A stretch of DNA of 64,000 bases from the NCBI RefSeq assembly GCF_963667405.1, contig NZ_OY763408.1:2565757-2629756 (forward strand). The letters are read 5' to 3'. Numbering within the stretch: position 1 is the first letter of the stretch; the number at the start of each line of letters is the position of its first letter. This DNA is from an uncultured Sphaerochaeta sp. (GTDB lineage Bacteria; Spirochaetota; Spirochaetia; Sphaerochaetales; Sphaerochaetaceae). The notes under the pieces are model-generated. The model saw only the letters and a list, made by a program, of their open reading frames with translations. It did no database searches and was not told where the DNA came from. Positions 16,923 through 25,779 of this stretch are shown one piece after another. A program made the translations under genes and the position numbers.

Positions 16923-16951
16923 TTGACACGACATTAGGCCCGTGGTATACC
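16923..16951 (+). promoter_or_regulatory. Sigma-70 promoter of the pRiA4b-ORF3-like gene
   Basis: TTGACA (16923-16928), a 17-base spacer, and TATACC (16946-16951), 30 bases before the start codon. Confidence 0.6.
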
Positions 16952-16980
16952 TAGGATAGCAACAAAGGAGATGGCAGGAA

Positions 16981-18549
16981 ATGACGAAGCATACAGAAGC
17001 TCCCAAGGCAGAAACCATTGAAAAGGTAGTGAGCGTATTCAAGAGGACCGAATCCATCAACGAGACTGCGCTGCAGACAGATATCTCCACTACGAAGGTG
17101 AGGAAGATCCTCATCACCGAAGGGTTGTGGGCAAGTGAGCGGTCAGAGGAGATCCGAGAGCTCTCTGAACAGGGAAAGAGTTCAGCTGAGATTGCAGAGA
17201 TTTTGAAGATCTCTGTAACAATGGTTCAGAACTACCTGCCGTACGAGAAGGGGCTGTATGATGAACCTGGGAAGACGGATACTGCGGTGAGAAGCGAGAT
17301 GTATCGCCAGCGAAACCGTGCATATGCCCAAAAGAGCCAAGCAAGGGAGCAACCGATGGGTGCTGGCTTGGATGCTGAGCAGAACCCTGCTGGTTCAAGT
17401 GAGAAGAGCCTTCGTTATGCAATGCAGCTCCATATGGAACTGCGATTCAGCCAGCTTGCTTCCATGGAAGATGAAGAGGCAAAGATGCTTGCAAAATATG
17501 GGGCTGTTGCAAAGTCAATTTCTCGGGATGTAGTGGTGCCCTCCTCCTTGGCTTTGCATCAGCTCCATTTTCTCATCAACTTGGCATTTGGCTGGACGAA
17601 CAGTCATTTGCACAGTTTCCAGTTGCCTCAACCGTTGTACCAGAAACTGACCGAAGGGAAGTTGCTGGAGATCGCACCGGTGTTCGGGTACTATCTGCAG
17701 TTTCCAAGCAGTACCTTCAATGATGAGTTCTGGGATGATGACTATGATGAAAGCAAGAGTCCCAGGACCTGGATGCGTTCCAAGTATCTGAAGCAGTACA
17801 GATACAGGGGGTATAGGGAATACTGGATAGAGAACCAGATAGAGATCCAGGATATGGCTCGCCATCTTCCCATTCTGGATGTGCATCCGTTCAGCTGGAA
17901 AGAAGACACGAAGCCCAGAAAAGTCAAGGTTGAGGATGCTACGCTGCAGGATATGCTGGATGCCATTTGCTTTGATGATGGAATGCCTGATGTCCTGAAG
18001 GAGAGTCGTCGCTTGAGTGAGATTCTTTCCCAAAATCCTCATGATATCGATTCGGCAAAGGTTGCTGCCTTGAGTACTGATCAGAGTAGTATCCAGGTGT
18101 ACAAGCAGTACCGCGATGGGTTCATTACAGAAGCAAAACGAAAGAGAGGGCCGAAGGATGTGGATGCTTATACGCATGCCTACGATCAGATGAGAATTCT
18201 GCAGAAGAAAGCAGAACCGAATGGAGTCATGCCAATCACGAGTCAGCTTGTCTACAGGTATGATTTTGGTGCTGGCTGGGAAGTGGATATTACGTTGGTC
18301 AAGGAGTTCGGTAAGAACAATCAGATTGTAAACGATGAGACAGCTGCCAGAGTGATTGCTGATGGCAAGCCGATCTGCATAGCCAAGGATGGTCTGAATG
18401 TACTTGATGACTGTGGGAATGTCTCTGGATACATAGATATGCTCCGTACCATTCATGAGGGCGAGAAAGAAGAAGCCAGAGCTATGAAAGAATGGGCAAG
18501 GGGTCAGGGTTGGACTGGGAGGGATGTGAGTGCGAAGAATTTGATTTAG
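16981..18549 (+). CDS. HTH plus plasmid pRiA4b ORF-3-like protein
   Basis: 522 residues. The first 90 carry helix-turn-helix segments (TALQTDISTTKVRKILITEG and KSSAEIAEILKISVTMVQNY). The central and C-terminal parts contain the split IS1096-passenger/pRiA4b ORF-3 fold: LHQLHFLINLAFGWTNSHLH at about 190 and QLVYRYDFGAGWEVDITLVK at about 420. Such proteins are common in mobile DNA and their function is unknown. The gene stands alone and converges on the helicase, the two stop codons overlapping by three bases with no terminator between them. Confidence 0.8.
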   Translation: MTKHTEAPKAETIEKVVSVFKRTESINETALQTDISTTKVRKILITEGLWASERSEEIRELSEQGKSSAEIAEILKISVTMVQNYLPYEKGLYDEPGKTDTAVRSEMYRQRNRAYAQKSQAREQPMGAGLDAEQNPAGSSEKSLRYAMQLHMELRFSQLASMEDEEAKMLAKYGAVAKSISRDVVVPSSLALHQLHFLINLAFGWTNSHLHSFQLPQPLYQKLTEGKLLEIAPVFGYYLQFPSSTFNDEFWDDDYDESKSPRTWMRSKYLKQYRYRGYREYWIENQIEIQDMARHLPILDVHPFSWKEDTKPRKVKVEDATLQDMLDAICFDDGMPDVLKESRRLSEILSQNPHDIDSAKVAALSTDQSSIQVYKQYRDGFITEAKRKRGPKDVDAYTHAYDQMRILQKKAEPNGVMPITSQLVYRYDFGAGWEVDITLVKEFGKNNQIVNDETAARVIADGKPICIAKDGLNVLDDCGNVSGYIDMLRTIHEGEKEEARAMKEWARGQGWTGRDVSAKNLI

Positions 18550-21443
18550 TAGCTCCCTAGTATTCGCAATTCTTTTGCTCTTGCTGTATTTCTAATGTAG
18601 AAAGAGGCAGCAGATAGAACTTGATCAATTGCTTCCTCCATCGGTAAATTCTTACTTATTGCTGGTTGCACAATAAATATCGTCGCTTCAAGAATCCTTT
18701 GTGATTGTAATAATCCTTTTAAAGATTGGAAATTACCCTTAAAAAATTTGCTATTCCCTGTTGATCTAATATACCTTCTTTCAATTTTATTCAATAAAGT
18801 AGTTTTTGATTTTAACCATACAACGCTTTTCACTGCTTGTTGAGCAACCTCATAAACATCACTAACATTACTGTTGTAAGTCTTTCCTTTCATACTTTTG
18901 GCATGATAAAAGCAGACCTGAATAGAAGAACCTTCGGTCATAAATGTCACAAAATCTGCGATTTCTCCAGTCCCATGATCAAAGAATATGTGGGAAAGAC
19001 TATCATCTTGATCAAGATGTAATTTTAACGACTCTTGAATTGAATGATTCCTTTTAGTATTTGTCCACTTGCACTCATTTGAAATATCTGTTCCCAATAT
19101 ATCCCAATCAACATTGCATATTCTCCTAGTATCAAAGTTTTCAAGATCATGGTTTCCAATCAATACCTCATTTCCAAGATACACAGTACCGTCAGAGGTC
19201 TTAAAAAATAACGGATTAGAATTGAGATAATCCGCTAATGATCCATGCCTTCGCCCATCACAAAAAGCTATTTTACTACTTCGTGCCGTGTAATTTCCTA
19301 AAACATCACATGCCAGTTGATCTGTTACTCCAGCTATTGTAGCATTTATATATATGACTTCTCTTGATGGAGAAACCTCATTAATATTGAATGCAACATC
19401 AGTTAACAAAAATGTCTCTGAATCACAATCATCAAGCCTAACCAACGGTGGTGATGAATATGTCTCCTCTGATAATAAGCAAAACAGAATTTTCCCATCA
19501 TATCTATTGATTCCAAATGGGATCGGAAGTCGGTCAAAATTTGTATTGGTTTTTACCTTTAAGGACTTATCGACAATCTTCTTACCATACATATCACACC
19601 ACTTAACATATTCTGGAATTGAAAGAAAAGAACTACTCCAAATTTTCGATCCACTGCTATATCCAATGGTTTTATCTCCTTCATTAGCTAAAACTTTGCA
19701 GAATGCATGCCCTGCCGATAGCATCTTCCCAGTGTTTTCATCAATTGATGCTGCTGTATTCGATCCAGCATAAATTCTATAAGATTCTCCCGCTTCAGCA
19801 TTTCGATTCTGCATACCAGTGTTAAAGAATTCATAGTTGGAAAAACCAGCAAGTACACGATGCATTTCATTACGTGGAATTTTTTCTATCCTTGATGAAA
19901 AGCTTTTTGCAACAGACTCATAGACTGTATCAGTCTTGGCTTGCGAATATAAAAAAAGTAATCCTGTTTCTTTTTGATAATGTACGATGTATAAATTTGA
20001 TTGAGAATTAACAGCTTGATCGCCAACGAGCCAAATTGGTAACTCGTCAATCCTAGATATCCCAATAACAGTAGCCAATTCAATATTTCGATATATGTTT
20101 TCTCCAACACAAAGCTCATCGGGGAAAATCCCTTCTATATTAAAATCCGGCACTCGATATACTTTTGCATGGCAATTAGGTCGAATATTTGACAGTACAA
20201 TAGCGTTATCTTCTATTTCAGGTTTAGAAAATTGATCAAGAATACTACTATTCTGTAGATCCCCGCCAATCTTTTCTTCTGACATATTGATAATGATATT
20301 TTGCCAGACTGAGTCACTCGAATAAAGATGCTGGTTTTCAATTTGTAAGCTTCTATCATTCATTGCAATAAATTTTGCTGTACCAATGTTATCAGCATTG
20401 GTTCTAGCAAAGCGGCCAATGAACTGTAGTGTGGCCGCTAATGATTTATGAGGCTCATGGATAGCTGCAATCTTTAGGTTCGGAAAATCAAATCCTTCTC
20501 CGAGCATATTTATACAAATTATTCCGTCAAGTGCTCCAATTCGCATTTGCTCAATCGCTTTTCTTACTGTGCTAAAAGCCATAGTACTATCAATACGTTT
20601 CAAGCGTAACACAGTAATATCTCTATATAATTTTTCTAAGTCTTTGGCCTTTTCTTTCGAATCAGTTCGAACCATCAAGGAATGATTAAATCCTAGGCTT
20701 CTATCATTAATAAATACACGTTCTGCTTCTTGAGCAATCAGCTGATCTTTTCCCGGAGCTTCCTGTATTGGAATATATTCAATCTCTCCGAAAATACCAT
20801 CCCGATAAGCCTTTGCAAGAGAATAGTTATAAACGCAATCTCCTCTTATTTGTTTCCGATCAAGCCTAAATGGCGTTGCTGTAACTAAAAGTGCTTGTGA
20901 ATGGGACATATTGTGGAGAATTTTTTGCCATGTTGGCGCAGGTACATGATGAGCCTCGTCAATCATAATATAATCAAAAACACTACTAATAGGTTGCTCT
21001 GAGATGGTAGCTGCCACTTGATGTGTTGCTATAACAACATCAGCACTTTTGAAAAAATTATCATATGTTTCTGTATCCTCGGCCGAATACTCATGGCAAG
21101 CTTCATATATTACAGGATTGGGAACAGAATCTTCAAAAACTCCAATCCGTTTTAGGGTTTTCAATACCCTAAAATCCTCACAGATTTGGCCTCTCACCAT
21201 TGCGCTCGGCGTAACTAGAAGTACTTTACTTTTTCGTAGGACGTATGGTGCCATCATAAGCACAGTAGTTTTCCCGCTACCTGTTGGCATTACAATAATT
21301 GCAACAGCATCATTTCCCAAAGTTACATGAGCCGCTATTGAATGGATTGCACCGATTTGAGCATTTCTCAAACAAAATGTTTTTGACTCCGCATTTTTCT
21401 GGGGATAGCGGACCATATCATAGTTGTCTGAAAAATAGCTCAT
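18546..21443 (-). CDS. SF2 DEAD/DEAH helicase with a nuclease-like C-terminus
   Basis: 965 residues. Helicase motifs are complete: PTGSGKT (53-59), DEAH (162-165), TATP (188-191), INMLGEGFDFP (311-321) and QFIGRFAR (340-347). The middle is of unknown fold. Near the C-terminus, FFDHGTGEIADF (D822, E827, D830) and VCFYHAKS (K849) have the acid-acid-hxK arrangement of PD-(D/E)XK nucleases. The architecture resembles stand-alone defence helicase-nucleases. The gene is much more AT-rich than the sugar transporter genes before it, which suggests transfer. The exact family and the nuclease activity are inference. Confidence 0.8.
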   Translation of the reverse strand: MSYFSDNYDMVRYPQKNAESKTFCLRNAQIGAIHSIAAHVTLGNDAVAIIVMPTGSGKTTVLMMAPYVLRKSKVLLVTPSAMVRGQICEDFRVLKTLKRIGVFEDSVPNPVIYEACHEYSAEDTETYDNFFKSADVVIATHQVAATISEQPISSVFDYIMIDEAHHVPAPTWQKILHNMSHSQALLVTATPFRLDRKQIRGDCVYNYSLAKAYRDGIFGEIEYIPIQEAPGKDQLIAQEAERVFINDRSLGFNHSLMVRTDSKEKAKDLEKLYRDITVLRLKRIDSTMAFSTVRKAIEQMRIGALDGIICINMLGEGFDFPNLKIAAIHEPHKSLAATLQFIGRFARTNADNIGTAKFIAMNDRSLQIENQHLYSSDSVWQNIIINMSEEKIGGDLQNSSILDQFSKPEIEDNAIVLSNIRPNCHAKVYRVPDFNIEGIFPDELCVGENIYRNIELATVIGISRIDELPIWLVGDQAVNSQSNLYIVHYQKETGLLFLYSQAKTDTVYESVAKSFSSRIEKIPRNEMHRVLAGFSNYEFFNTGMQNRNAEAGESYRIYAGSNTAASIDENTGKMLSAGHAFCKVLANEGDKTIGYSSGSKIWSSSFLSIPEYVKWCDMYGKKIVDKSLKVKTNTNFDRLPIPFGINRYDGKILFCLLSEETYSSPPLVRLDDCDSETFLLTDVAFNINEVSPSREVIYINATIAGVTDQLACDVLGNYTARSSKIAFCDGRRHGSLADYLNSNPLFFKTSDGTVYLGNEVLIGNHDLENFDTRRICNVDWDILGTDISNECKWTNTKRNHSIQESLKLHLDQDDSLSHIFFDHGTGEIADFVTFMTEGSSIQVCFYHAKSMKGKTYNSNVSDVYEVAQQAVKSVVWLKSKTTLLNKIERRYIRSTGNSKFFKGNFQSLKGLLQSQRILEATIFIVQPAISKNLPMEEAIDQVLSAASFYIRNTARAKELRILGSY

Positions 21444-21523
21444 CGAAGAACTCCTTTCTTTAAAAATACTGTATTTGAAAATAACATACTTTTATTAACA
21501 GCTTAAAATACAACATCATTCAA

Positions 21524-22708
21524 TCACTCCACCCTCACCCCATCATCAGTCTTACAGAAATGGACAGAGAACTGGTCTTTGTATTGGGGGAACTGCTGTA
21601 GGTATTCTCTGGTTACCTGTTCCTCTATCGCTTCCTTGTAGGCAGGATCTATGAGAGCCATGCAACAACCTTTGAAGCCTGCTCCACTGAACCTGCATCC
21701 ATAGATGCCAGATATATGCTCTGATATCTCATAGATTGCCCTGAGCTCAGGAGAGCCTGTCTCCCATGCATGAATGGAGCTATACCCCGAAGCAAACACC
21801 AGCTTCCCGAATGCTTCCAGATCTCCCTTCTTCCATGCCTCTATCCCCTTCTCCACCCTATCCATCTCCGTATAGTAGTGCTGGGCTCTCTTGGCAAACA
21901 CAAGAGGAAGCTTGTCCTTATACCCTTCATACACACGTACCGGCACATCCCTGAGCCTGGTATCCTTGTACAAGCCACACTCCATACCAGAGAGTGCTTT
22001 CAGACTATAGGCAGCACTCTTTGCCTCATCGACCCTGGTGTTGTAGCCACTACCCAACACCCTGGAGACTCCTGAGTAGAAGATGGCTATCTCAAACTGC
22101 TTCATATGTTGGGGAGCAGGAATGAGTGTGTAGGAATCATCGGTGGTATCGAGGGTGAGGAGGTGCTGCTTCTTGCAAAGCACCTCACACGACTGGTCAA
22201 GTTTCCCTACGTTGATTCCTACATACCCATTCTCTGCGAACAGAGCTGTCTTAATCAGCTCAGCTGCAGAGAGCTGTATCTTGTTTGCATAGCAAAGGGC
22301 GTTGATGTAGCATAGTACTACCGCAGCAGAAGAAGAGAGCCCTCCTACGGGAAGGGTTCCCCTGATCACTCCCTTCAGTCCAATTCTCAGCTCATACTTC
22401 TGGGACAATGCAAAGGCTGCGCCCTTTGCATAGTCTCCCCAGTTGCCTTGCTTCTCACCAGTATTGCCCAAATCAAAGGAAACATGGTCAGGGAAGTTCA
22501 TGCTGTCCAGGTTCACCGCCCCATCGGTGGAGATGAGAAAGCGAAGGGTTACTCCCTTGTCCAGAGCAAAGCCGGTGATGATACCGTATTGGTGATCAAT
22601 ATGAGCTCCCAAAGGACATACACGGTAAGGTGCATAGGAAGTATGGATGTCTGATTGTTCAGCCCAAGGGTAGAGAGTTCTGAAGTGCTTTTCCAGTGTC
22701 TGTGGCAT
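21524..22708 (-). CDS. GHMP sugar kinase, galacturonokinase-like
   Basis: About 394 residues. The N-terminal motif is APYRVCPLGAHIDHQYG instead of the galactokinase PGRVNLIGEHTDY. This form is the signature of the galacturonokinase branch known from plants. The ATP motif PVGGLSSSAAVVLCY (GLSSSAA) and a C-terminal GCRFSGAGFKGCCMALI motif are intact. It should make a sugar 1-phosphate, possibly galacturonate 1-phosphate. The start at 22708 has AAGGAA upstream; the longer frame runs back into a hairpin. The adjacent nucleotidyltransferase would activate the product. Confidence 0.8.
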   Translation of the reverse strand: MPQTLEKHFRTLYPWAEQSDIHTSYAPYRVCPLGAHIDHQYGIITGFALDKGVTLRFLISTDGAVNLDSMNFPDHVSFDLGNTGEKQGNWGDYAKGAAFALSQKYELRIGLKGVIRGTLPVGGLSSSAAVVLCYINALCYANKIQLSAAELIKTALFAENGYVGINVGKLDQSCEVLCKKQHLLTLDTTDDSYTLIPAPQHMKQFEIAIFYSGVSRVLGSGYNTRVDEAKSAAYSLKALSGMECGLYKDTRLRDVPVRVYEGYKDKLPLVFAKRAQHYYTEMDRVEKGIEAWKKGDLEAFGKLVFASGYSSIHAWETGSPELRAIYEISEHISGIYGCRFSGAGFKGCCMALIDPAYKEAIEEQVTREYLQQFPQYKDQFSVHFCKTDDGVRVE

Positions 22709-22787
22709 GCGAAGAAATTCCTTTTGTAAAAGTGTAGCGCAATAGGGAGCCCAAGGGTACAAAAATATCACAGAAATGCAAATACAG

Positions 22788-22827
22788 CACAACGCCCAGC
22801 TTTGTGCTACCAAAACCGGGCGTTGTG
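22788..22827 (-). terminator. Hairpin between the nucleotidyltransferase and kinase genes
   Basis: The perfect stem CACAACGCCC / GGGCGTTGTG, with a 20-base loop, lies directly after the nucleotidyltransferase stop. No T-run follows on the minus strand, so it may be a processing or attenuation hairpin rather than a full terminator. Confidence 0.45.
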
Positions 22828-22838
22828 TTGTGATCGCC

Positions 22839-23591
22839 TTATGCTTTTCTCAGATGGGAACTATCATACTCCCGCTTAACCTGTTCATAGCTTTCCAGGT
22901 TTCCTATGTCCCAGCGCTTGCCAGGCATGGGATAGGCATAGACGGAAGTCTGCTTGCACAGCCATGCTATGAATGATCCAGGTGCATCGGTGTTGCATCC
23001 TGCTTGGATGGCCTTGTGGATAAGAGGAAGATCTTCCTTCTTGTAAACATAGAAAGGAGGAACTGCCCAGCTGCTTTTCGGCTCCTTGGGTTTCTCTTCC
23101 ATTACCAAAACCTTGTCACTAGAGTCAATTGTTGCCACTCCGGTCCTCTGCAGTGCTGAAAGGGATGGCTCAAAGTGGCGCATGATGCAGGTGGACTGCT
23201 TCTGATGGAAGAAGGAGACAAAGCCAGAGAGGGAGAAGTCAAGGAGGTTGTCTCCTGCCAGAACGAGCAGGTCCTCATTGAGGTCCAGCGAGTCTATGGC
23301 AAAGAGGATATCCTTCACTGCTCCCAACCTGTTGGAGTTCTCTGTGGATCCGTCATCAAGGACGATGATGGGATGGGTAAGGGAGGAGGTTTCTTTCCAG
23401 GAAGAGAAGTGATCATAGAACTTGTGGTTGGAAACAACCACATACTTCTTCAAGTCTTTTATGGCATCAACATCAGAGAGAAGCCAATCAAGGACAGTCC
23501 TTCCCTGTACGTCCAACAAGGGTTTGGGATAGTTCTCTGTAAGGGGATAGAGCCGGGTTGCATAGCCGGCGGCAAGGATGAGGCAGATCAT
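22839..23591 (-). CDS. Sugar-phosphate nucleotidyltransferase
   Basis: 250 residues. The N-terminus MICLILAAGYATRLYPLTEN then YPKPLL is the nucleotide-binding signature of RmlA/LicC-like nucleotidyltransferases. LAGDNLLDF holds the catalytic Asp, and GKRWDIGNLESY is the typical C-terminal sugar-site motif. At this size it lacks any second domain. It probably activates the sugar 1-phosphate made by the GHMP kinase to an NDP-sugar. Nucleotide and sugar specificity cannot be read. Confidence 0.85.
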   Translation of the reverse strand: MICLILAAGYATRLYPLTENYPKPLLDVQGRTVLDWLLSDVDAIKDLKKYVVVSNHKFYDHFSSWKETSSLTHPIIVLDDGSTENSNRLGAVKDILFAIDSLDLNEDLLVLAGDNLLDFSLSGFVSFFHQKQSTCIMRHFEPSLSALQRTGVATIDSSDKVLVMEEKPKEPKSSWAVPPFYVYKKEDLPLIHKAIQAGCNTDAPGSFIAWLCKQTSVYAYPMPGKRWDIGNLESYEQVKREYDSSHLRKA

Positions 23592-23604
23592 GAGTTCATC
23601 AAAC

Positions 23605-24228
23605 TCATTGCGTACCTAATGGACATATTGTCACATTGTCGATTCTAGCTAACTTATCTTCAATACCTTGTTTATGTTCTTGTAACTCCTGTTTTTGTAT
23701 TCGACTATACCAAATTCTAAATAATTCAAAGATATTCGCAAAACCTGAGGTTTCTAGAGCAATAAGGCTAGGCATTATCCTTTTAACATAATGGCAATAG
23801 GTATTCCCAACAGCTTTATAAGCAATAGACTCATCCGCTACTTTCGATGTAAAGAATGAAGAAAAACTTTCCATCGCATTCAACACATCTAGCATTGGTC
23901 CACAGATTTTTACAATTTTTTCAAGTTCATTGTTATCCGAATTAAGTTTTACCGTAATCGAATTACCAACAATAATTACCTCAGCATTATCATAGAGCTC
24001 AATACTCCACTTCTTTATTTCAGCATCCAGGATATTTTGTAACTTAATTACTTCATTTAGATAATATTGAATTTGAGAATTTGCACACATCAGTGATTCT
24101 CTTGTTGCGTTAATTCTTAAAGATTCTCTGGAAATTTTCAATTGCCTAAGCCCAATAATGGCTACCACTAATAATGCCATATTTGAGACATAGTAGAAGG
24201 ATTCAAGGATTTGAAGAAAAGTTGTCAT
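23605..24228 (-). CDS. Membrane-anchored hypothetical protein, DUF4760-like
   Basis: 207 residues. One N-terminal membrane helix (about 12-28, VSNMALLVVAIIGLRQL) is followed by a long helical, probably coiled-coil cytoplasmic part. The layout recalls DUF4760-type proteins. It sits between the nucleotidyltransferase and the mutase GTPase, after a 182-bp gap. It is very AT-rich. Function unknown. Confidence 0.65.
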   Translation of the reverse strand: MTTFLQILESFYYVSNMALLVVAIIGLRQLKISRESLRINATRESLMCANSQIQYYLNEVIKLQNILDAEIKKWSIELYDNAEVIIVGNSITVKLNSDNNELEKIVKICGPMLDVLNAMESFSSFFTSKVADESIAYKAVGNTYCHYVKRIMPSLIALETSGFANIFELFRIWYSRIQKQELQEHKQGIEDKLARIDNVTICPLGTQ

Positions 24229-24410
24229 TAGTTCTCCAATGTATAAGTCTATATAATACTAATATTTCTTATATAAACCGAATGTTACATGAGCATAAAG
24301 TATACCATAATAGAGATACGTAGTAACAATAAATCAATTTTGCTACTCCAATAATTGCCACATATAGTAAATAGATTACCTGAGGATATAATCTAAGAAT
24401 CACTCGGGTC

Positions 24411-25370
24411 CTATTCAATCGAGGTTACCAAGGCTTCGTTTAGTACTTCAAAATCCTCAATAGACGAAAACTTAGAGAACTCATTTTCCCAATTGGTATT
24501 GCTCATTACTTTCTCTATGGTTTTAGAAATCAAAATTCGTTCATGAAGTGCTTTATATTCTTGAATAAGCAAATTATTTAGTCTTGTTTTATACGCAGAA
24601 CTATCAAGATATATAGGTTCAGCCTGCAATTGAGTTACAAGGTCAATAACTCCTGAGTTATTACTAGCTTGCGTTAAAAAGATTTTTTTACACTTCCCCT
24701 CAGAACTATCATCTTTCTGATACTTGAATACATATCGAATTCTACTCTGTACTCTGTCAGCACCAGGAATATCTGCTTTATTAATTACTTGAATATCGCC
24801 AATGGAAATAATCCCACCCTTTAGATATTGGATATCATCTCCTTGGTCTGGGGCATGCACAGATACCGTTGTCTGAACATAATCTTTCACCAAATTCTCA
24901 CTCTGCCCAACTCCAACGGTTTCAATGATGATGTGTGAAAATTTGGCGGCTATCAAGACTAATAAAATCTGAATAAAAGAAGGATTAAGTCCTCCTAACA
25001 TACCTCGAGAGGAAATACTTCGCAAAAAAAACCGCGGATGGGCTTGAGACTTACTCATCCGCACTCGGTCACCTAAAAAAGCTCCCTGTTGTTTATATAA
25101 ATTAGGATCAATTGAAAGGACTGCTACAGAGTCTCCATTGTTTAAGAATTCATGCGCAATACAATCGATTAAGGTGCTTTTTCCAACTCCAGGTGCACCG
25201 GTAACACCAATTACATGACTTCGTATAGTGATTTCTCCAAGAGCCTTAATTACCAGAAATCCATCCAGATCATTTTTCTCGCAAATTGAAATTGCGCGAG
25301 CGATACTAGCATAATTCATCTGAAGAACTTGTCTAGCCAATTCATCAAACTTACTATTCTTCAATTGCAT
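24411..25370 (-). CDS. meaB: Methylmalonyl-CoA mutase-associated GTPase
   Basis: About 319 residues, MeaB/ArgK G3E GTPase. The P-loop is GAPGVGKSTLID, the Mg site includes VLSIDPN, and IIIETVGVGQSE is the switch III/Walker-B region. It guards and reloads adenosylcobalamin on the mutase. The start is taken at the ATG at 25370, inside the last codons of the B12-binding subunit gene; a TTG three codons earlier is possible. It is the last gene of the CoA module. Its presence implies that the mutase is used with B12. Confidence 0.92.
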   Translation of the reverse strand: MQLKNSKFDELARQVLQMNYASIARAISICEKNDLDGFLVIKALGEITIRSHVIGVTGAPGVGKSTLIDCIAHEFLNNGDSVAVLSIDPNLYKQQGAFLGDRVRMSKSQAHPRFFLRSISSRGMLGGLNPSFIQILLVLIAAKFSHIIIETVGVGQSENLVKDYVQTTVSVHAPDQGDDIQYLKGGIISIGDIQVINKADIPGADRVQSRIRYVFKYQKDDSSEGKCKKIFLTQASNNSGVIDLVTQLQAEPIYLDSSAYKTRLNNLLIQEYKALHERILISKTIEKVMSNTNWENEFSKFSSIEDFEVLNEALVTSIE

Positions 25371-25767
25371 GGTTATCAAATATTTGGTGAATGTATTTTA
25401 CATTCTCTGCTATAGTTGCTCCAGCAGTATAAATTCTATCAACTCCAATTTTTAATAGTTCAGGCATATCATTCTTAGGAATCGTTCCTCCAAGAATTAC
25501 AAGCGGTTTTTCAGATCTTTCTGTTGATAATAAACGCAAGACTTCAGGAACAAGCGTCATATGTGCTCCCGATAGAATGCTCAAACCTAGAACATCAGCA
25601 TCCTCTTGAATTACTGTCTTGACCACCATTTCAGGAGTCTGCTTAATTCCAGTATATACAACCTCCATCCCTGCTTCACTTAAGCCTTTAGCAATGATTT
25701 TGGCACCTCTGTCATGTCCATCAAGACCAAGCTTTGCAATTACTACTTTAATTCTTCCATTATTCAT
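25354..25767 (-). CDS. Methylmalonyl-CoA mutase, cobalamin-binding subunit
   Basis: 137 residues. VVIAKLGLDGHDRGAKIIAK contains the DxHxxG motif (residues 16-21) whose His ligates cobalt base-off. LGLSILSGAH and LVILGGTIP line the B12 cavity. In most bacteria this domain is fused to the catalytic barrel; here it is a separate small subunit, as in archaeal-type enzymes. It lies 12 bases after the catalytic subunit gene. Confidence 0.93.
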   Translation of the reverse strand: MNNGRIKVVIAKLGLDGHDRGAKIIAKGLSEAGMEVVYTGIKQTPEMVVKTVIQEDADVLGLSILSGAHMTLVPEVLRLLSTERSEKPLVILGGTIPKNDMPELLKIGVDRIYTAGATIAENVKYIHQIFDNHAIEE

Positions 25768-25779
25768 AATTATATTCTC

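Noticed and set aside
17515..18456. 313-codon minus-strand frame opposite the pRiA4b-ORF3-like gene
   Set aside because: The plus-strand frame carries recognisable domains and a promoter; this is its shadow.
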